From assembly GCF_900327775.1 (NCBI RefSeq), contig NZ_OUMZ01000007.1:917606-981605 (forward strand): a DNA stretch of 64,000 nt. The letters run 5' to 3'. The notes beneath the pieces were generated by a model, which worked only from the letters and a program-made list of their open reading frames with translations, was not told the origin of the DNA and ran no database searches. Source of the stretch: Roseovarius sp. EL26 (GTDB taxonomy: Bacteria; Pseudomonadota; Alphaproteobacteria; Rhodobacterales; Rhodobacteraceae). Of the stretch, positions 63,666-64,000 are shown piece after piece. The position numbers and the translations under genes were made by a program. Within the stretch, counting starts at the first letter, position 1, and each line of letters starts with the position of its first letter.

Positions 63666-64000
63666 AAGCATCCGGCATAGAGGCTTTCTTCTCTGCCACA
63701 TAGGCCTCGAGAGCTTCTTCAATCGCCGGATCAATTGCTGGCTTTTCGTAGTTGGCCAGCATTTGCTTCATTTTAATGTTTGCCAATGTCCGTGTGTCAC
63801 GCTCACCTTCTTCGGACCAGGTTTCAAACGGTTTATAGTCCAGCAGATCAGACCGCCAGAACGCCGTTTTGAAATTGGCTTGAGTATGGGCACAACCCAG
63901 ATAGTGACCACCCGGGCCAACTTCGCGGATGGCGTCCATCGCAGGCGCGTCGCCGTCAATAGATACGCCTTTGGCCAGACCGTGCAACACACCCAATTGA
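63658..64000 (-). CDS. mttB: Trimethylamine methyltransferase MttB-like, 3' end only
   Basis: Partial at the right edge; about 114 C-terminal residues are seen. They match the end of the MttB family: GPGGHYLGCAHTQANFKTAF, RSDLLDYKPFETWSEEGERD, then TLANIKMKQMLANYEKPAID. In roseobacters such proteins are mostly non-pyrrolysine members acting on glycine betaine or related quaternary amines with a corrinoid protein; which type this is cannot be decided, because the catalytic region lies outside the window. Confidence 0.85.
   Translation of the reverse strand, partial: QLGVLHGLAKGVSIDGDAPAMDAIREVGPGGHYLGCAHTQANFKTAFWRSDLLDYKPFETWSEEGERDTRTLANIKMKQMLANYEKPAIDPAIEEALEAYVAEKKASMPDAFT

Noticed and set aside
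1..64000. CRISPR arrays, toxin-antitoxin pairs or intact insertion sequences
   Set aside because: I saw no regularly spaced repeats, no complete transposase and no recognisable toxin-antitoxin gene pair on either strand.

Overview
The window looks like a chromosomal segment of a marine Rhodobacterales (Roseobacter-group) alphaproteobacterium. The reasons are the gene set and order: a pst-pho operon with DUF3333-type enlarged PstA, the xseB-ispA-dxs operon, yicC-gmk-gamma carbonic anhydrase-phoR, a DUF6456/DUF6477 pair beside an MttB-type methyltransferase, a VPLPA/PEP-CTERM-like surface protein, and GlxA-type AraC regulators. No phage, plasmid or CRISPR locus is visible.

Region by region. 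1-9.8 kb is sparse accessory DNA: a LuxR-type response regulator divergent from a molybdopterin-fold exported protein and a hybrid sensor kinase, then isolated genes (PEP-CTERM-like protein, a small membrane protein, DUF1415, a MycE-like methyltransferase) with long gene-free gaps. 9.8-14.6 kb returns to core genes: rpmH-rnpA-yidD (but no yidC behind it), a TVP38 membrane protein with a mercuric-reductase-like flavoprotein, a sensor kinase and tRNA-Arg(ACG). 14.6-26.2 kb, starting at the tRNA, is an eroded island: a frameshifted tyrosine integrase, a MerR relic, a frameshifted small membrane gene, a TauE/SafE relic, a 58-bp repeat at both ends, and a tandem array of exported-protein genes. Three members of that array share an almost constant promoter, operator and signal-peptide segment but have unrelated C-termini. 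Two AraC regulators also lie here. 26.2-34.7 kb holds two paralogous MATE pumps flanking an orphan Tat-exported substrate-binding protein, an unknown protein, a FAD-dependent amine oxidoreductase and gcdH with a divergent LysR gene.

35.7-46 kb is the phosphate regulon (phoR, a Pho box, pstSCAB, phoU, phoB) preceded by yicC-gmk-gammaCA. 46-54.4 kb holds class II DAHP synthase, a GlxA-type regulator, xseB-ispA-dxs for isoprenoids, a phosphotransferase and a HerA-like ATPase. 54.4-64 kb holds a gap with two candidate terminator-ended small RNAs, ialB, a cell-envelope cluster (L,D-transpeptidase, lpxD, a dedicated ACP and KAS, with a divergent DUF882 peptidase), lipA, the DUF6456/DUF6477 pair and the 3' end of an mttB-like gene.

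The item I would follow first is the constant-5'/variable-3' exported-protein array at 18.4-20.5 kb, together with its shared 37-nt inverted repeat.
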